A DNA stretch of 64,000 bases. Origin: Bacteroidota bacterium (GTDB lineage Bacteria; Bacteroidota; Bacteroidia; AKYH767-A; OLB10). A program made the position numbers and the translations under genes. The notes beneath the pieces were generated by a model. That model searched no databases and was not told the origin of the DNA. It saw only the letters and a list, made by a program, of their open reading frames with translations. Numbering within the stretch: the stretch's first letter is position 1; the number at the start of each line of letters is the position of its first letter. The stretch is from positions 417,511 through 481,510 of the forward strand of contig JADJOZ010000007.1 in NCBI GenBank assembly GCA_016713525.1, given 5' to 3'. Shown piece by piece: positions 8,849-18,340 of this stretch.

Positions 8849-11281
8849 TTAGTATACGGGAGGATAAAGACCCGGATTACATCTTCGGATCATTTCATAA
8901 ACTGTGTCAAAAACATCTTCCGTATTCGGCTTCGAATAGTAATCACCATCAGATCCATAAGCAGGACGGTGCTCTTTGGCTGCGAGGGTAACCGGAGGGA
9001 TTTCCAGAAAATCGAAACCACCTTGTTCTTCCATCACTTTTTGTAACATGTAAGCTGTTCCACCACCGGGAACATCTTCATCCATGAACAAAATTTTATT
9101 CGTTTTGCGCAATGAATCCACAATCATGTGATTCACATCAAAAGGCAACAGCGTTTGCACATCAATTACTTCACAACTAATATCAAATTGCTCCAGTTGC
9201 TTAGCGGCTTCGAGTACAATCTTGCAGCAAGAGCCATAAGTTACTATAGTAATATCATCACCCTCACGTAATACTTCAGGTATTCCGGGAGCCAGTTTAT
9301 ACTCTCCTATATTAACCGGCAGACGTTCTTTGGAACGGTAACCATTCAGTGGCTCAATAATCAGTGCTGCATCATCAGAAGCAAGCATGGTATTATAAAA
9401 TCCTGCAGCCTGTGTCATGTTTCTTGGGACAAACAAATACATCCCGCGAAGGGAGCCCAGCAACATGCCTATAGGAGAACCGCTGTGCCACACGCCTTCC
9501 AGACGATGTCCGCGGGTGCTAATAATCAGCGGTGCTTTCTGACCACCACGGGTGCGGTATTGTAAGCAGGCTAAATCATCTGTTATAACGGTCAGTGCAT
9601 ATACGAGATAATCGAGATATTGAATTTCCGCAATCGGACGTAATCCACGTAAGGCCATTCCGATTCCCTGACCAATAATAGTTGCTTCACGAATACCGGT
9701 ATCCATCACCCGGTTCATCCCGAATTTTTCCTGTAATCCGGCCCAGGTTTGATTCACGCCACCTATGTGACCTACATCTTCACCAAAAGCAATAATTTCG
9801 GGATACTTTGCCATTAGTTTTTCGAAATTCGCCAGTAAAATTTCACGACCATCAACCATTGGAGAGTCGGAATTATATTGCGGCTCAACAGGCATAATCG
9901 CCATGGCATTATGTGCAGACTGACTCATCAGATGCGAATCATAACGCTCTGTATTTTGCTCATCCCATTGTACCAGCCAGTTAATAAGGGCTGTACGTGA
10001 AGGATTATTTTCACCTCTTACATAACGAAGCGTTGACTTAATGGCAAATGCAATATCTTTTCTTTCAGAATCATTTTTAGCAAGTAATTCATCCTTAATT
10101 TTATGAATAAATACTGCGTTCGAAGAGCTATCGGCAACAGCACTTATGGCAGCAATTGCAGCATTTAACTCTTCCTGAATCGATTTGCGGAAGGCATCCC
10201 ATGCTCTTTTGCGTGCATCGTTAGCAGTCTTTTTAGCTTCTGCTTCAATACCATCTAATTCACCAGGTGTAGCAATTGCGGTTTCCAGCATCCACTCACG
10301 CATTTTCTTGATGCAATCAAAATCCTCTTCCCATTTTAACCGCTCTTTCGATTTATATCTTTCATGAGAACCGGATGTTGAATGACCTTGTGGTTGTGTG
10401 AGATCCTGAATATGAAATAATACCGGAATATGTTGTTCGCGGCACTTAGCAATTCCTTTTTCATACAATTCCACCAACCCTGGATAATCCCAGCCATTAC
10501 CTGTAAAAATCAGGTATCCATCTTTATCATCTGTTTTTTCAAATCCACGTAAGGCATCAGAAATACTTGCTTTGGTAGTCTGGAATTTTTTAGGAACTGA
10601 AATTCCATAACCATCATCCCAGACTGAAATTGCCATAGGAACCTGAAGCACACCGGCAGCATTGATAGTCTCAAAGAATAACCCTTCCGATGTTGAAGCA
10701 TCACCAATTGTTCCAAAGGCAACTTCATTTCCTTCATTTGAAAAACGACGGTGCTTATCGGTGTGTAATGCCTGATTACTTCTGTATAATTTAGATGCCA
10801 AAGCAAGACCAAGCAAACGTGGCATTTGTCCGGCTGTAGGTGAAATATCGGCAGAAGAATTTTTTAAGGATGTCAGATTTTTCCAGTTTCCGGTTTCATC
10901 CAGCAAACGTGTGGCATAGTGTCCGTTCATGAGGCGACCTGCAGATGAAGGATCTGCATTCACATCCGGATGTGCATAAAGCTGCGCAAAAAACTCTTGA
11001 ATAGTTAATAATCCACTAGCCATCATGAATGTCTGATCACGATAATATCCCGAACGGAAATCCCCGTTACGGAATGCTTTTGCCATTGCTAATTGTGCGA
11101 TTTCTTTGCCATCACCAAAAATTCCAAATTTTGCCTTACCGGTTAAAACTTCCCGGCGACCAAGTAAACTAGCCTGGCGACTCTCATTCGCAATTCGGTA
11201 ATCATTTAAAACAATAGCTCTGAAATCATCAAAAGAAATCTCCTGCTTTGCGGTTTGATCACCTGTATTTGTAGCACTCAT
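8849..11281 (-). CDS. Thiamine-dependent 2-oxoacid dehydrogenase E1, fused alpha and beta subunits
   Basis: 810 residues. The N-terminal half (about 20-380) is an E1 alpha chain with the thiamine diphosphate/Mg signature GDASTSEG at 193-200 and a matching aromatic-Asn region (WDDGYGISVP). The C-terminal half (about 475-810) is a transketolase-like beta chain with FGEDVGHIGGV, DTGIREATIIGQGIGMA and the Q-LDYL segment. Such single-chain E1 proteins are common in this phylum and are annotated as branched-chain (2-oxoisovalerate) or pyruvate dehydrogenase E1. They decarboxylate a 2-oxoacid and transfer the acyl group to lipoyl-E2. No E2 or E3 gene is adjacent, so the substrate cannot be settled from context; branched-chain is the more likely. 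Confidence 0.9.
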   Translation of the reverse strand: MSATNTGDQTAKQEISFDDFRAIVLNDYRIANESRQASLLGRREVLTGKAKFGIFGDGKEIAQLAMAKAFRNGDFRSGYYRDQTFMMASGLLTIQEFFAQLYAHPDVNADPSSAGRLMNGHYATRLLDETGNWKNLTSLKNSSADISPTAGQMPRLLGLALASKLYRSNQALHTDKHRRFSNEGNEVAFGTIGDASTSEGLFFETINAAGVLQVPMAISVWDDGYGISVPKKFQTTKASISDALRGFEKTDDKDGYLIFTGNGWDYPGLVELYEKGIAKCREQHIPVLFHIQDLTQPQGHSTSGSHERYKSKERLKWEEDFDCIKKMREWMLETAIATPGELDGIEAEAKKTANDARKRAWDAFRKSIQEELNAAIAAISAVADSSSNAVFIHKIKDELLAKNDSERKDIAFAIKSTLRYVRGENNPSRTALINWLVQWDEQNTERYDSHLMSQSAHNAMAIMPVEPQYNSDSPMVDGREILLANFEKLMAKYPEIIAFGEDVGHIGGVNQTWAGLQEKFGMNRVMDTGIREATIIGQGIGMALRGLRPIAEIQYLDYLVYALTVITDDLACLQYRTRGGQKAPLIISTRGHRLEGVWHSGSPIGMLLGSLRGMYLFVPRNMTQAAGFYNTMLASDDAALIIEPLNGYRSKERLPVNIGEYKLAPGIPEVLREGDDITIVTYGSCCKIVLEAAKQLEQFDISCEVIDVQTLLPFDVNHMIVDSLRKTNKILFMDEDVPGGGTAYMLQKVMEEQGGFDFLEIPPVTLAAKEHRPAYGSDGDYYSKPNTEDVFDTVYEMIRRCNPGLYPPVY

Positions 11282-11379
11282 TGATCAGTTTTTTTTGATT
11301 TGGTGATTTGATGGTTTGGTAATTTGGTGATAGGGAGGTTTTCTAAACTGGTGATTTCGTGCCTTTGCAGAAATTCCAA

Positions 11380-11428
11380 ATCTTAATCCTTAATCCTTAA
11401 TTCTTAATCCTTAATCCTTAATCCTTAA
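11380..11428. repeat. 7-bp tandem repeat (CTTAATC)n
   Basis: About seven near-perfect tandem copies of CTTAATC/CCTTAAT in the gap between the E1 gene and the prenyltransferase, preceded by a looser TTTGGTGAT-type repeat at about 11290-11330. This is simple-sequence DNA, with no coding or structural signal seen. Confidence 0.7.
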
Positions 11429-11529
11429 ATCTCCCCGGTTTATAATTCACAAAAATAGTCAAAATATCAGCCTTGGGCAAATATCTGCAAGACACTATAA
11501 AACAACTACTTATAATAGGAATATAACTT

Positions 11530-12396
11530 TTATCCGATCAGAATTTCGATAGTTGCGAAAACCGCAAGTACGACGCTGGCAATGCCATTGGTGGTAAAAA
11601 AAGCAATATTTACTTTACTGAGATCTCCAATTTTGACCAGGGTATGCTGATAGATTAACAATCCGGTAAAAATTGCCCATCCCGCAAGGTAAATCCATCC
11701 CAAATGACCATAAAAACTAGCTGCCAGCAGCACTCCGGCAGCGGTAATATGCAGAACTTCGGAAATACGCAGCGACATTTTTGATCCGAATACAGAGGGG
11801 ATTGAAAATAATTTTTGTTGTTTATCAAAAACCTCATCCTGAAGGGCATAAATAATATCGAATCCACTTACCCAGGAAACAACGGCAACGGAGAATAAAA
11901 CGGGAACTAATGCAAATTCACCGGTGACAGCCAGGTAGGCTCCAATGGGCGCCAGGGAAAGTCCGATTCCTAACACAATGTGACTGAATGGCGTGAATCG
12001 CTTGGTATAGCTATAGCCCAACACCACTAACAAGGCTACCGGGGACAAATAAAAACAGATTGGATTAATAAACCAGGTGGTAACTATGAAGGCAACTGCA
12101 TTGAGCAGGGTAAATAAAATGGCAGCCTTGGAGGAGATAATTCCGGCAGGTATTTCCCTGATGGCAGTACGTTCATTCTTTGCGTCAATATCGCGATCGG
12201 CCCAGCGGTTGAACGCCATGGCAGCGGAACGGACGAAAACCATGCACAGTAAAACGGTGAGAATCAACCAGGGATTAAAATTGAAGTTAACTTCTCTGGC
12301 ACCGGTGAGGAAACCAATTAGCGCAAAAGGCAGCGCAAACACCGTGTGACTGAATTTAATAAGGGAAAGATAACTGGAAATTCCGCTTTTCTTCAT
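11530..12396 (-). CDS. UbiA-family aromatic prenyltransferase (UbiA/MqnP type)
   Basis: 288 residues with about eight or nine hydrophobic membrane segments. The first Asp-rich motif NRWADRDID is at residues 63-71, and the second, YALQDEVFD, at about 187-195; both bind Mg and polyprenyl diphosphate. The YSYTKRFT segment between them is also typical. The enzyme attaches a polyprenyl chain to a 4-hydroxybenzoate-like acceptor in the inner membrane. In Bacteroidota, which make menaquinone rather than ubiquinone, this branch is usually assigned to the futalosine menaquinone pathway (MqnP), but no other mqn gene is in the window, so the acceptor remains an inference. It is divergent from ettA and shares a 100-bp promoter region with it. 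Confidence 0.85.
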   Translation of the reverse strand: MKKSGISSYLSLIKFSHTVFALPFALIGFLTGAREVNFNFNPWLILTVLLCMVFVRSAAMAFNRWADRDIDAKNERTAIREIPAGIISSKAAILFTLLNAVAFIVTTWFINPICFYLSPVALLVVLGYSYTKRFTPFSHIVLGIGLSLAPIGAYLAVTGEFALVPVLFSVAVVSWVSGFDIIYALQDEVFDKQQKLFSIPSVFGSKMSLRISEVLHITAAGVLLAASFYGHLGWIYLAGWAIFTGLLIYQHTLVKIGDLSKVNIAFFTTNGIASVVLAVFATIEILIG

Positions 12397-12413
12397 TATT
12401 TTGAAATGTGGGG

Positions 12414-12421
12414 CAAATTTA
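12414..12421 (-). promoter_or_regulatory. Putative -7 box (TAAATTTG) for the prenyltransferase gene
   Basis: On the minus strand TAAATTTG matches the Bacteroidota -7 consensus TAnnTTTG and lies 18 bases before the ATG at 12396. No good -33 TTG is seen at the expected distance. Confidence 0.45.
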
Positions 12422-12455
12422 GGGGAAAAACCATAGGAAAAAGCCTCTTTTTAGC

Positions 12456-12463
12456 TAATTTTG
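12456..12463 (+). promoter_or_regulatory. Putative -7 box (TAATTTTG) for ettA
   Basis: TAATTTTG matches TAnnTTTG and lies 33 bases before the ATG at 12497. Together with the box at 12414 it makes the interval a compact divergent promoter region. The -33 element is not obvious. Confidence 0.45.
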
Positions 12464-12496
12464 CAAACTTCTAATCAATCTGTTAAAACAAACAAC

Positions 12497-14172
12497 ATGT
12501 CAGACGATAAAAAAATAATTTTTTCTATGGTTGGGGTAAACAAAATTTTCCCTCCACAGAAGCAAGTACTTAAAGATATTTACCTTTCCTTTTACTATGG
12601 CGCCAAAATCGGTATTCTGGGTTTAAACGGTAGCGGAAAGTCTACCCTATTAAAAATCATTGCAGGTATTGAAAAATCTTTTCAGGGCGAGGTGGTATTC
12701 TCACCCGGTTATACTGTCGGATACTTATCTCAGGAACCTGAATTAGATGCTACCAAAACTGCTAAAGAAGTTGTTATGGAAGCCGTTCAGGAAATTGTAG
12801 ATATCCTGAAAGAATATGAAGAGGTAAACAACAAATTTTCGGAACCGATGAGTGATGATGAGATGAATAAACTCATCGAACGCCAGGGCGTTTTAATGGA
12901 TAAAATTGAGCAACACGGCGCGTGGGAACTCGACAACAAGATTGAAATTGCAATGGACGCTCTACGTTGTCCGGAAGGCGATACTCCGGTGAAAGATTTA
13001 TCTGGAGGTGAAAAACGTCGTATTGCATTGTGCCGTTTACTTTTGCAGGAACCTGATATTTTATTGCTCGATGAGCCTACCAACCACCTGGATGCAGAAT
13101 CAGTTGACTGGCTCGAACAACATTTACAGCGCTATAAAGGAACTGTAATTGCCGTGACCCACGATCGTTACTTCCTCGATAATGTTGCAGGCTGGATTCT
13201 GGAACTCGATCGTGGTGAAGGAATTCCATGGCAGGGAAATTATTCATCGTGGCTCGAGCAAAAATCGAAACGTCTTGCTCAGGAAGAAAAAACAGAGAGC
13301 AAGCGACAAAAAACGCTTCAGCGGGAATTGGAATGGGTACGAATGGCTCCTAAAGCACGTCATGCAAAAAGCAAAGCCCTTTGGCAGCATACGACCGCAT
13401 GATGGGTGAAGATGTAAAACAGAAAGAAGAAAAACTTGAAATATTCATCCCTAACGGACCTCGTCTGGGAAATGAAGTGATTGAAGCCATCAATATTTCC
13501 AAATCTTATGGCGACAAATTACTTTTTGAAAACTTAAGCTTTCGCCTCCCTCCTGCTGGAATCGTTGGTATTATTGGTCCAAACGGAGCCGGTAAAACAA
13601 CTTTATTCCGCATTATGATGGGTGCAGAACAACCCGATAGTGGTGAAATTAAAATCGGAGGAACTGTTCAGGTTGGATATGTGGATCAGTCACATGATGG
13701 CATCGATAATGAAAAAACAGTTTATGAAGTAATTTCCGGCGGACATGAAATAATTGAACTCGGTGGTCGCACCCTTAACTCCCGTGCTTATGTTGGAAGA
13801 TTTAATTTCAGCGGTGCCGATCAGGGTAAAAAAGCAGGTGTACTTTCCGGTGGTGAAAGAAACCGTTTACATTTAGCAATGACCTTGAAGTCGGAAGCAA
13901 ACGTGCTGCTGCTGGATGAGCCTACTAACGATATTGATGTGAACACACTGCGTGCACTGGAAGAAGCTCTTGAAAACTTTGCCGGTTGTGCGGTAATTAT
14001 TTCTCACGATCGTTGGTTCCTCGACAGAATCTGTACGCACATCCTGGCATTTGAAGGCGATTCTCAAGTTTATTTCTTTGAAGGCGGCTACACCGATTAT
14101 GAAGAAAATAAAAAGAAACGCCTTGGTGATACCGGTCCGCATCGTATTAAATATAAAACGCTGGTTCGATAA
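12497..14172 (+). CDS. ettA: Energy-dependent translational throttle protein EttA (ABC-F), frameshifted in this sequence
   Basis: An ABC-F ATPase that binds the ribosomal E site and gates entry into elongation according to the ATP level. The start is the ATG giving MSDDKKIIFSMVGVNKIFPP; a longer in-frame TTG at 12461 overlaps the promoter and is unlikely. Domain 1 has Walker A GLNGSGKST, signature LSGGEKRR and Walker B LLLDEPTNHLD; domain 2 has GPNGAGKTT, LSGGERNR and LLLDEPTNDID. The frame breaks at about 13378-13382. The first frame runs KSKALWQHTTA-stop, while the second gives LAAYDRMMGEDVKQKE, so one base (probably a G in GCCCGTTTGG) is missing. Restored length is about 559 residues, normal for EttA. 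All catalytic motifs are intact, so sequencing error is more likely than gene death. Confidence 0.93.
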
Positions 14173-14225
14173 TCAGTTTGAAATAATATTGCGCAATTGA
14201 AATTTTATCTTGTAATTCTAACACC

Positions 14226-15590
14226 TTGAAACCATCTATTCCAAAAGGTACACGTGATTTTTCTCCGGTTGAAATGGCGCGTCGTAACTACATTCTTGAT
14301 ACGATCCGGCAAGTATATTTCCGTTATGGTTATCAGCAAATAGAAACTCCTGCAATGGAAAACCTTACTACCCTCACCGGCAAGTATGGTGAAGAAGGTG
14401 ATCAGTTATTATTTAAGATTTTGAATTCGCGCATTCATGAATCCAAAAACAAACCTGCATTACTCGAAGATTTTGAGCGATCACTTGAAAAAAAATACCA
14501 ACTCAGAATTACTTACTGAAAGAGCATTACGTTACGACTTGACTGTTCCATTTGCCCGGTACGTGGTGATGCACCAAAACGACATAACTTTTCCATTCAA
14601 ACGCTTCCAGATTCAACCAGTGTGGCGTGCCGATCGTCCACAAAAGGACGTTACCGTGAATTTTATCAGTGTGATGCCGATGTGATTGGGAGTGATTCGT
14701 TGCTGAATGAAGTGGAGCTGATTCAGATCATGGAAAATGTTTTTGATCAGCTGAATATTAATGTTGCCATCAAAATAAATAACCGTAAAATCTTAAGTGG
14801 TATTGCCGAAGTTATTGGTGCCGGAGACATGATCGTTGACATAACTGTTGCGATTGATAAGCTCGATAAAATTGGTCTTGAAAAAGTGAATGAAGAGCTT
14901 CGCAATAAAGGTCTCGACGAAAATGCAATTCAAAAACTGCAACCACTTTTGGTCTTCAAAGGAAATACTGCTGACACAATCACTTTTCTGAAAACACTGC
15001 TTAACGATTCCGAAATAGGAAAAAAAGGAATTCAGGAATTAGAATATGTATTTCAATTAGCCGATTCTTCATTTCTGGAATTGGATATAACTCTCGCCCG
15101 TGGTTTGAACTATTACACCGGAGCAATTTTTGAAGTCAAGGCCAATGGCGTTCAAATTGGCAGCATTACAGGCGGCGGAAGGTATGATGACCTTACAGGA
15201 ATATTTGGATTGCCCAATGTCTCCGGCGTGGGAATTTCTTTTGGTATTGATCGCATTTACGATGTCATGAATGAATTGGGTTTATTTGAAAATCGCGATT
15301 TGAAACAATCCGGTACCCGGGTAATGTTTGTGAACTTTGGTCAGGAAGAAGAGAAATTTTGTCTGAAGGAAATTAAGAAGTTAAGAAATGCAGGTATCAA
15401 TGCCGAACTGTTTCCTGATCAGGCTAAGATGAAGAAGCAGTTGGCTTATGCCGATGCAAAAAAGATACCTTATGTAATTTTAATAGGAAGTGAAGAGATG
15501 ACCTCCGGTATTTTTACCATCAAAAACATGAATTCAGGAGAACAGTTTAAAAAGCGCCTGGAGGATGTTATGGAGGAATTGAAAGGGTAA
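14226..15590 (+). CDS. hisS: Histidyl-tRNA synthetase, with two compensating indels
   Basis: A class II aminoacyl-tRNA synthetase charging tRNA-His, about 455 residues. It starts at TTG with MKPSIPKGTRDFSP. Three overlapping frames form one enzyme. Frame 1 carries YRYGYQQIETPAMEN and the Gly-Glu-Glu-Gly-Asp segment. An extra A in the eight-A run at 14488-14495 shifts it to frame 2, which has LRYDLTVPFARYV and FQIQPVWRADRPQK. A missing G near 14644-14647 then returns it to frame 1 at KGRYREFYQCDADV. Later parts include ARGLNYYTG, motif 3 GGGRYDDL-GIFG and the C-terminal anticodon-binding domain. Since hisS is essential and the two indels cancel, both are probably sequencing errors. It lies 53 bases after ettA in the same direction. 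Confidence 0.93.
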
Positions 15591-15629
15591 ACTAAACATT
15601 AAAATTACGTTCATCACAACAGTGCAACT

Positions 15630-16195
15630 TTTTTTGAACGCAGAGTTAGGGAGACGCAGAGGGGGGCTTCGCCCTGAGAAGATCATATTGGCTTGCGCCA
15701 TGTAATTTCTTGAGTACAATTCGAATTATTTTTTTTGAACGCAGGGCTTTTTTGCGCTCTTGAGTTGAATTTTTTTTTGAACGCAGAGTTAGGGAGACGC
15801 AGAGGGGGCTTCGCCTGAGAAGATCAAATTGGCTTGCGCCATGTAATTTCTTGAGTAATATTTGAATTATTTTTTTTGAACGCAGAGTTAGGGAGACGCA
15901 GAGGGGGGCTTCGCCCTGAGAAGATCATATTGGCTTGCGCCATCAGATTTCTTGAGTATTATTCGAATTATTTTTTTTGAACGCAGAGTTAGGGAGACGC
16001 AGAGAGGGGCTTCGCCCTGAAAAGATCATATTGGCTTGCGCCATGTAATTTCTTGAGTACAATTCGAATTATTTTTTTTGAACGCAGAGTTAGGGAGACG
16101 CGGAGGCTTCCCTGGAGATATTGGAATATTTTTTGAACGCAGTTGGGAGGCGGAGGGGGCTTCGCCCTGAGAGGTGATGGTGGCTTGCCCCACGA
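15630..16195 (+). repeat. 101-bp direct repeat array, about five units plus partial ones
   Basis: Units beginning T(6-9)GAACGCAGAGTTAGGGA start near 15636, 15779, 15878, 15979 and 16080, spaced 99-101 bases, with shorter or degenerate units near 15737 and 16135. Each full unit also contains GGGCTTCGCCC and TGGCTTGCGCCA, two small hairpin-forming palindromes, and ends with TTTCTTGAGTA...GAATTATT. No convincing ORF lies in the array. It fills most of the 780-base gap between hisS and the GxxExxY gene, and the core reappears in inverted orientation just beyond that gene (16794-16823). Confidence 0.85.
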
Positions 16196-16313
16196 GTAAT
16201 GTAGTGGATGCTTAATGGACTATCCTCTTACTCAGTTTCGCAGCATGAATTATCCAAAAGCCGAATAAACGTCTATTTTCATTTCCGTGTTTTAAAGAGG
16301 TTAAAATTTACCA

Positions 16314-16334
16314 AATTTGTAAAAAATACAAATT
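16314..16334. promoter_or_regulatory. Perfect inverted repeat upstream of the GxxExxY gene
   Basis: AATTTGTA, a 5-base A spacer, then TACAAATT: an 8-bp perfect inverted repeat ending 35 bases before the ATG at 16370. Its position fits an operator or promoter-overlapping site for this gene. The binding protein is unknown, and AT-rich palindromes of this size can arise by chance. Confidence 0.35.
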
Positions 16335-16369
16335 ATTAACTTTTTAAATCACTTTTTAAAACCATTTTC

Positions 16370-16762
16370 ATGAAAAATCAAATTGAATTATTGACGGGCA
16401 AAGTAATCGGATGCGCTATTGAGGTGCACAGAAATCTCGGTCCTGGCTTATTAGAATCTGTTTATCAAATATGCTTGACAGAAGAGTTGGCAATGGCAGG
16501 CATTCAAGCTCGAAAACAAGTTCCAATTCCAATCAACTACAAGGGCCAACAACTTGATAAAGAATTTGTTGCGGACTTTCTAATTGAAGACACGCTTGTG
16601 GTAGAAATAAAAGCTGTTGAAATAATATTGCCTGTCCATGAAGTTCAATTGGTAACATATCTTAAATTAGCAGAAAAAAATATTGGGCTCCTAATTAACT
16701 TCAATGTGCCGGTATTAACAGCTGGGATTAGGAGAAAAGTACATGACCTGCAAGAAAATTGA
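16370..16762 (+). CDS. GxxExxY family protein (PD-(D/E)XK nuclease fold)
   Basis: 130 residues, full length for the family. The defining motif is GLLESVY at about residues 26-32, preceded by AIEVHRNLGP. A PD-(D/E)XK-like core is visible as ADFLIEDTLVVEIKAVE (about 68-84), where the Asp and the E-x-K would be metal-binding residues, followed by the conserved VQLVTYLKL helix and a GLLINF strand. The biochemical role of GxxExxY proteins is not established; they are known to be common in Bacteroidota, often many per genome and near repeats. Here the gene is enclosed by a 101-bp repeat array upstream and an inverted core copy downstream, so it looks like cargo or driver of a repeat unit. No signal peptide is seen. 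Confidence 0.9.
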   Translation: MKNQIELLTGKVIGCAIEVHRNLGPGLLESVYQICLTEELAMAGIQARKQVPIPINYKGQQLDKEFVADFLIEDTLVVEIKAVEIILPVHEVQLVTYLKLAEKNIGLLINFNVPVLTAGIRRKVHDLQEN

Positions 16763-16793
16763 AATAATAATCTACCTACCTGATAGTGCGTCA

Positions 16794-16823
16794 GCCTCTC
16801 TGCGTCTCCCTAACTCTGCGTTT
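16794..16823 (-). repeat. Inverted copy of the 101-bp repeat core
   Basis: The sequence CCTCTCTGCGTCTCCCTAAC plus the next ten bases is the reverse complement of the GAACGCAGAGTTAGGGAGACGCAGAGG core that opens each unit of the 15.6-16.2 kb array. It lies 31 bases after the GxxExxY stop and 14 bases before hutH, so the gene is flanked by the core in opposite orientations. Confidence 0.85.
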
Positions 16824-16837
16824 AAATAATTTACTAT

Positions 16838-18340
16838 ATGCCAACACACAAAATTTCATCCACACACATCGACTTCAGTACCATACGAAATATACTTGGT
16901 GGAGAATATCAATTAGCCCTTTCTGAGGATGCAATTCAGCGAATTAACAAATGCCGCGATTATATTGATCAGCGGATGCAATCGCAGAAAGAACCCATTT
17001 ATGGCATCAACACGGGGTTTGGAGCGCTTTACGACAAAACCATTTCGCATGCCGATTTAGAGACATTGCAAAAAAATCTGGTGATGTCGCATGCATGTGG
17101 TGCAGGAGATGAAGTACCACAGCATATTGTGAAACTGATGTTATTTTTGAAAATCCAGGGATTATCTTATGGTAATTCCGGAGTGCAGTTGGATACTGTT
17201 CAGCGGCTGGTTGACTTTTTTAATTATGATATATTGCCTGTTGTTTACCAGCAAGGATCTCTGGGTGCATCGGGTGACCTGGCACCTTTGGCACATCTTT
17301 GCCTGCCATTACTGGGATTAGGAGAAGTGTATTATAAAGGGGCACGCAAGCAGGCATCTGACATTCTGGAGCGTCATAACTGGAAGCCAATAAATTTAAA
17401 ATCGAAAGAAGGATTAGCCTTATTGAACGGCACTCAGTTTATGAGTTCTTATGGCTCTTGGGCAATAACCGAGTCGCAAAATTTATCGAATTGGGCCGAT
17501 TTAATTGGAGCGCTGTCGCTGGAAGCTTATGACGGTCGCCCGGAACCATTTCATCATTTAATACAGGCAATAAGACCTCATAAAGGACAAATTAATACCG
17601 CACAGAATTTCAGAATGTTGCTGGAAGGAAGTGAATTGATTCAAAGAAAAAAACAACATGTACAAGATCCATATTCATTCCGATGCATTCCTCAGGTTCA
17701 TGGTGCATCTAAGGACGCTATTGATTACTGTTCATTTGCCTTTTTCAATGAAATAAATTCTGTAACAGATAACCCTACAGTTTTCCCGGATGAGGATTTA
17801 ATTATTTCTGCAGGTAATTTTCACGGACAACCATTAGCCTTGCCACTCGACTTTTTGGCTATTGCACTTGCTGAGCTGGGTAATATTTCGGAGCGACGGA
17901 CTTACCTTTTAATTTCCGGACAACGTGGCCTCCCTCCTTTTCTGGCAGCAAATGCCGGATTAAATTCCGGATTTATGATTCCGCAATATACGGCCGCTTC
18001 AATTGTCAGTCAGAATAAACAACTGTGTACTCCTGCTTCTGTCGACTCCATTGTGTCGAGTAACGGGCAGGAAGATCATGTAAGTATGGGTGCTAATGCA
18101 GCTACAAAGGCTTTCCGGGTAGTAGAGAATCTGAAAACTATTCTGGCAATTGAATTATATACTGCAGCACAGGCATTAGAATTCCGCAGACCTGCAAAAA
18201 GTAGTGCTGCTGTTGAAAAATTAGTAGAGGCATACAGAAATCACGTATCGTTTGTTGCTGAAGACCGTTACATGGCAATTGATATTGCAGCTACCAGAGC
18301 ATTTCTGAATAGCTATGAATTGCCTGACAATTTATGCTGA
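16838..18340 (+). CDS. hutH: Histidine ammonia-lyase
   Basis: 500 residues, the normal length. It deaminates L-histidine to urocanate, the first step of histidine degradation in the cytoplasm. The Ala144-Ser145-Gly146 triad in GSLGASGDLAPLAH forms the MIO electrophile. Other family blocks are YGINTGFGALYD, the EAYDGRPEPFH region, and the substrate/MIO-stabilising DNP segment (SVTDNPTVFPDED). The C-terminal part shows QYTAASIVSQNK and SNGQEDHVSMG, which are diagnostic for HutH rather than other aromatic lyases. No hutU, hutI or hutG gene is adjacent. It ends convergently with the potassium-channel gene, overlapping it by nine bases. Confidence 0.95.
   Translation: MPTHKISSTHIDFSTIRNILGGEYQLALSEDAIQRINKCRDYIDQRMQSQKEPIYGINTGFGALYDKTISHADLETLQKNLVMSHACGAGDEVPQHIVKLMLFLKIQGLSYGNSGVQLDTVQRLVDFFNYDILPVVYQQGSLGASGDLAPLAHLCLPLLGLGEVYYKGARKQASDILERHNWKPINLKSKEGLALLNGTQFMSSYGSWAITESQNLSNWADLIGALSLEAYDGRPEPFHHLIQAIRPHKGQINTAQNFRMLLEGSELIQRKKQHVQDPYSFRCIPQVHGASKDAIDYCSFAFFNEINSVTDNPTVFPDEDLIISAGNFHGQPLALPLDFLAIALAELGNISERRTYLLISGQRGLPPFLAANAGLNSGFMIPQYTAASIVSQNKQLCTPASVDSIVSSNGQEDHVSMGANAATKAFRVVENLKTILAIELYTAAQALEFRRPAKSSAAVEKLVEAYRNHVSFVAEDRYMAIDIAATRAFLNSYELPDNLC

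Noticed and set aside
14488..14647. Programmed ribosomal frameshifting in hisS
   Set aside because: Two opposite shifts would be needed, the run of eight A is a typical error site, and no stimulatory structure or family precedent was recognised.
14437..14685. An 82-codon frame within hisS considered as a separate gene
   Set aside because: Its translation is the HisS motif 2 region; it is the middle part of a frameshifted hisS, not an independent gene.
15534..15719. Short minus-strand frame over the end of hisS and the repeat array
   Set aside because: It covers hisS antisense and repeat sequence only; no start context or homology was seen.
15630..16195. CRISPR array at the 101-bp repeats
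   Set aside because: Repeats are too long, nearly contiguous and without variable spacers of uniform length; no cas genes are present.
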